A stretch of 64,000 nucleotides of DNA, taken from NCBI GenBank assembly GCA_944326485.1, contig CALVED010000001.1:124001-188000 (forward strand). The letters run 5' to 3'. Source of the DNA: Candidatus Gastranaerophilales bacterium (GTDB taxonomy: Bacteria; Cyanobacteriota; Vampirovibrionia; Gastranaerophilales; Gastranaerophilaceae). The notes beneath the pieces were generated by a model. The model ran no database searches. It was not told the origin of the DNA and saw only the letters and a list, made by a program, of their open reading frames with translations. This document shows, in pieces, positions 61,477-64,000 of the stretch (its first letter is position 1; each line of letters begins with the position of its first letter). Made by a program: the position numbers and the translations under genes.

Positions 61477-63069
61477 ATGAAACATACAAGATATTCAGCG
61501 GTTATTGTTGGTAGTGGTATTGCAGGATTATATGCCGCAATAAAACTTGAAAGAGAAGTAAATCTTCCAAATGGGTTATTGATAATAACAAAATCTCAAT
61601 TAATTGAATCAAATTCAAAATATGCACAAGGCGGAATGGTCTGTGTAATGCCGGAAAATAAACTAGACTCTTGCACACTTCATATTGAAGATACAATTAA
61701 GGCAGGAGCCGGTTTAACAGACAGAAAAGTAGCTGAATTTATATCTGAGAAAAGTGCGGAAGTAGTAAAAGAACTGCAAAATTTCGGCGTTGATTTTGAT
61801 AGAGATGAAAACAATAAATTAAAATTCACAAAAGAAGCAGCACATAGTGTAAACAGAATATTACATGCCGGCGGAGATGCAACCGGTTTTTGTATTGAAA
61901 ATGCATTAGTAAAATACATATTAAGTAAGAAGAACATAACAATATATGAACAAACTCTCGCTGTAGAAATATTAAAAGATTCAAAGAATATATCAAGAGG
62001 TTTAATTGCCTATAATTACAATGAAAACGAATATGAAGTAGTAGAAGCGCCTGCCGTTATATTAGCAACAGGCGGAATAGGCCAATTATATAAATATACA
62101 ACAAATCCTGATATTACAACAGGTGACGGAATTGCTTTAGCATATAGAGCCGGAGCTATAGTCAAAGATATGGAATTTGTTCAGTTTCATCCTACAGCAT
62201 TTGCTCTATCAGAAAAAGGAACAATGTTCTTAATCTCAGAAGCTGTAAGAGGAGAAGGTGCTAAACTTGTAAATAAAGACGGTCAAACTTTTATGGAGAA
62301 ATACGATAAAAGACTTGAGCTAGCACCAAGAGATATAGTAACAAGAGCAATCTATAATGAAATGAGACAAACAAAAACTCAAAATGTATATTTAGATGCA
62401 ACTCACATTCCGGAAGAAAAATTTGAAAAAAGGTTCCCAACGATTTATGCAACTTGCAAAGAATACAATATAAATCCTGCAAAAGATTATATTCCAGTAT
62501 CCCCATCTGCACATTACTTTATGGGTGGAGTAAAAACAAAAGTAAACGGAACTACATCGATAGAAGGCTTATATGCAATAGGTGAAGCAGCTTGTACAGG
62601 TTTACATGGAGCAAACAGACTTGCTTCGAATTCTATACTTGAATGTGCTGTTACTGCATATGAACTAGTAAATCATCTGAAGACAATAGATTTATCTAAA
62701 AATGAATTTAATGATAAAGAAATAATAAGACTTATTGATGCATACAAAAATGATAATTCTTTTAATCAAAAAGTTAATATAGATAATATGTTCAAAGAAT
62801 TAAAAGAATTAATGTGGTCTAATGTCGGAATAATCAGAAATAAGGAAAAATTAGAAAAAGCAAAAGAACAACTTGAAAAATTATCTCAAGAATTTTCATT
62901 ATCATATAAATGTAATACACGAAATGAATATGAAATGAGAAATATGCTAACAGTCGCAAAATTAATTGTAAATTTTGCATTAAACAGAAAAGAATCAAGA
63001 GGAGCACACTATAGAGAAGACTTCCCCGAAAAAGAAATGATAGCGAAATCACAACAATATTCACTCTAA
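61477..63069 (+). CDS. nadB: L-aspartate oxidase
   Basis: NadB oxidises aspartate to iminoaspartate in the first step of de novo NAD synthesis. I use the ATG at 61477, eight bases after AAGGAT, giving 530 residues. The FAD-binding VVGSGIAGLYAA-like motif (here VIVGSGIAGLYAAIKL, about 8-23) is at the N-terminus. SKYAQGGMV, GGDATGF, ATGGIGQLY and the HPTA/HGANRLASNSILEC blocks follow. NadA, the next enzyme, is not in the window. nadB-nadC are adjacent, 14 bases apart. Confidence 0.97.
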   Translation: MKHTRYSAVIVGSGIAGLYAAIKLEREVNLPNGLLIITKSQLIESNSKYAQGGMVCVMPENKLDSCTLHIEDTIKAGAGLTDRKVAEFISEKSAEVVKELQNFGVDFDRDENNKLKFTKEAAHSVNRILHAGGDATGFCIENALVKYILSKKNITIYEQTLAVEILKDSKNISRGLIAYNYNENEYEVVEAPAVILATGGIGQLYKYTTNPDITTGDGIALAYRAGAIVKDMEFVQFHPTAFALSEKGTMFLISEAVRGEGAKLVNKDGQTFMEKYDKRLELAPRDIVTRAIYNEMRQTKTQNVYLDATHIPEEKFEKRFPTIYATCKEYNINPAKDYIPVSPSAHYFMGGVKTKVNGTTSIEGLYAIGEAACTGLHGANRLASNSILECAVTAYELVNHLKTIDLSKNEFNDKEIIRLIDAYKNDNSFNQKVNIDNMFKELKELMWSNVGIIRNKEKLEKAKEQLEKLSQEFSLSYKCNTRNEYEMRNMLTVAKLIVNFALNRKESRGAHYREDFPEKEMIAKSQQYSL

Positions 63070-63083
63070 AAGGAGAAAAGAAA

Positions 63084-63926
63084 ATGCCAATTGTATTATT
63101 ACAAGACTTTATAGTTGAAGAACACGTAAAAAAAGCACTTGCAGAAGATATAGGCTTTGGAGACATTACAACAGATTGTCTTATTTCTGAAGACAAACAA
63201 ATAAAAGCGAAACTTAATACAAGACAAAACGGTGTATTATGCGGTATGAATATTGTTGAGATAGTATTTAAAACATTATCAAAAGATATAAAAATTACAA
63301 AATTTTATAAAGACGGTGATAGCATAAATGCAGGAGATACAATAGCTTTAATAGAAGGAAGTGCAAGAGCCATATTAAAAGGAGAAAGAACAGCATTAAA
63401 TTACATACAAAGATTAAGCGGTATTGCTACAGAAACCAAGAAATATCAAACTGCAATAGGAGATAATAAAGCTAGAATTACAGATACAAGAAAAACGACT
63501 CCTGGTTTTAGAATATTTGAAAAATATGCAGTATCAGTAGGCGGGGCAAGACTTCATAGGTTTAATTTATCAGATTGTGTAATGATAAAAGATAATCACA
63601 TTCAATTTGCCGGTTCAATTACCAAAGCAGTAAATATAATTAGAGAAAACCTTTCTCATACTCATAAAATTGAAGTAGAATGTGACACAATTGAACAAGT
63701 AAAAGAAGCCATTGACGCAAAAGCAGACATAATAATGCTTGATAATATGAATTGTGAAGAAATGAAAAAGTGTGTAGAATTAATAGGAAATAAAGCATTA
63801 ATTGAAGCAAGTGGGAATGTAACTATTGAAACAATAAAAGATATTGCAAAAACAGGGGTAGATGTTATTTCATCAAGTGCAATAGTTGCAAAAGCAAAAA
63901 CACTTGATATTGCTCTTGATATGTAA
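63084..63926 (+). CDS. nadC: Quinolinate phosphoribosyltransferase (decarboxylating)
   Basis: NadC joins quinolinate with PRPP and releases CO2 to form nicotinate mononucleotide. The 280-residue protein shows ALAEDIGFGDITTD (about 17-30), LNYIQRLSGIAT and TDTRKTTPGFR (about 133-143). The GGARLHRFNLSDCVMIKDNHI block and the closing DVISSSAIVAKAKTLDIALDM follow. AAAGGAGAAAAGAAA precedes the ATG, a strong site. It completes the nadB-nadC operon before an inverted repeat fragment. Confidence 0.97.
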   Translation: MPIVLLQDFIVEEHVKKALAEDIGFGDITTDCLISEDKQIKAKLNTRQNGVLCGMNIVEIVFKTLSKDIKITKFYKDGDSINAGDTIALIEGSARAILKGERTALNYIQRLSGIATETKKYQTAIGDNKARITDTRKTTPGFRIFEKYAVSVGGARLHRFNLSDCVMIKDNHIQFAGSITKAVNIIRENLSHTHKIEVECDTIEQVKEAIDAKADIIMLDNMNCEEMKKCVELIGNKALIEASGNVTIETIKDIAKTGVDVISSSAIVAKAKTLDIALDM

Positions 63927-63957
63927 TAATTTAATCAAGTATCGCACTTTGTTGCCG
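63927..63957 (-). repeat. Inverted fragment of the hairpin repeat (F), running to the window edge
   Basis: ATAATTTAATCAAGTATCGCACTTTGTTGCCG is the reverse complement of the end of copies A and D (CGGTAACAAAGTGCGATAC). It is cut or ends near the window edge, so its full length is unknown. Confidence 0.65.
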
Positions 63958-64000
63958 TCGAATAAAGTTGCACTTATATTATTTTTGTAGCAAAATATAC

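Noticed and set aside
1-64000. CRISPR array, prophage or insertion sequence with transposase
   Set aside because: No regularly spaced repeats, phage structural genes or transposase genes are visible; the CI-like repressor stands alone.

Overview
The window is AT-rich (about 30 percent GC by eye) and densely coded on both strands. The host is probably a gut-type, flagellated, diderm relative of the cyanobacteria (Vampirovibrionia/Melainabacteria, Gastranaerophilales-like). This is an inference. It rests on Kdo-synthesis genes (an outer membrane), a flagellar operon, a long NusB with a helical insertion, a short NusA without the extra C-terminal repeats, and several proteins that carry a short F-S-G type motif near the N terminus before otherwise unrelated domains. 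No 16S rRNA is present to confirm it.

Layout. 1-7260: a truncated secreted protein, a small PQ-loop-like membrane protein, coaX, the kdsC/kdsD pair, a membrane protein with two lectin-like modules, and an M49-like metallopeptidase. 7264-12417: an intergenic repeat, a small protein, dprA-topA-aroE, and a small frameshifted protein. 12489-22859: an eleven-gene flagellar export and basal-body operon on the minus strand (two FlgF/G-like rod genes, flgB, flgC, a lytic transglycosylase, fliE, fliF, a very divergent fliG candidate, fliH, flhA, fliI). 23093-36893: a SpoIID-like protein, a zinc-ribbon protein, a 31-residue membrane peptide, cysS, a giant GH13-like protein, a PHP-like protein, a TPR/NHL protein, gatA, ruvB and an esterase. 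37000-39196: tRNA-Ser with a partial copy of its 3' end, a leader-like micro-ORF with competing hairpins, a membrane protein and a DUF4186 protein.

40-47.6 kb is the most unusual part: two paralogous radical SAM proteins with an internal half-barrel duplication, an E. coli-type YcaO ATPase, an M50 site-2 protease, a 60-residue peptide gene with a strong ribosome binding site and its own terminator, a CI-like S24 repressor and a NarL-type regulator. I read it as a candidate peptide-modification (RiPP-like) locus without the usual azoline partner proteins. The peptide-substrate role is a hypothesis.

47.6-64 kb returns to housekeeping: tRNA-Gln(TTG), nusB-ftsY, lrgAB, a SIMPL protein, tRNA-Gln(CTG), an AsmA-like protein, a WG-repeat protein, rimP-nusA, an HD protein, mini-RNase III, a GT4 glycosyltransferase, an amino acid permease and nadB-nadC. 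A family of about 130-190 bp hairpin-rich intergenic repeats recurs across the window (four near-complete copies and two fragments).
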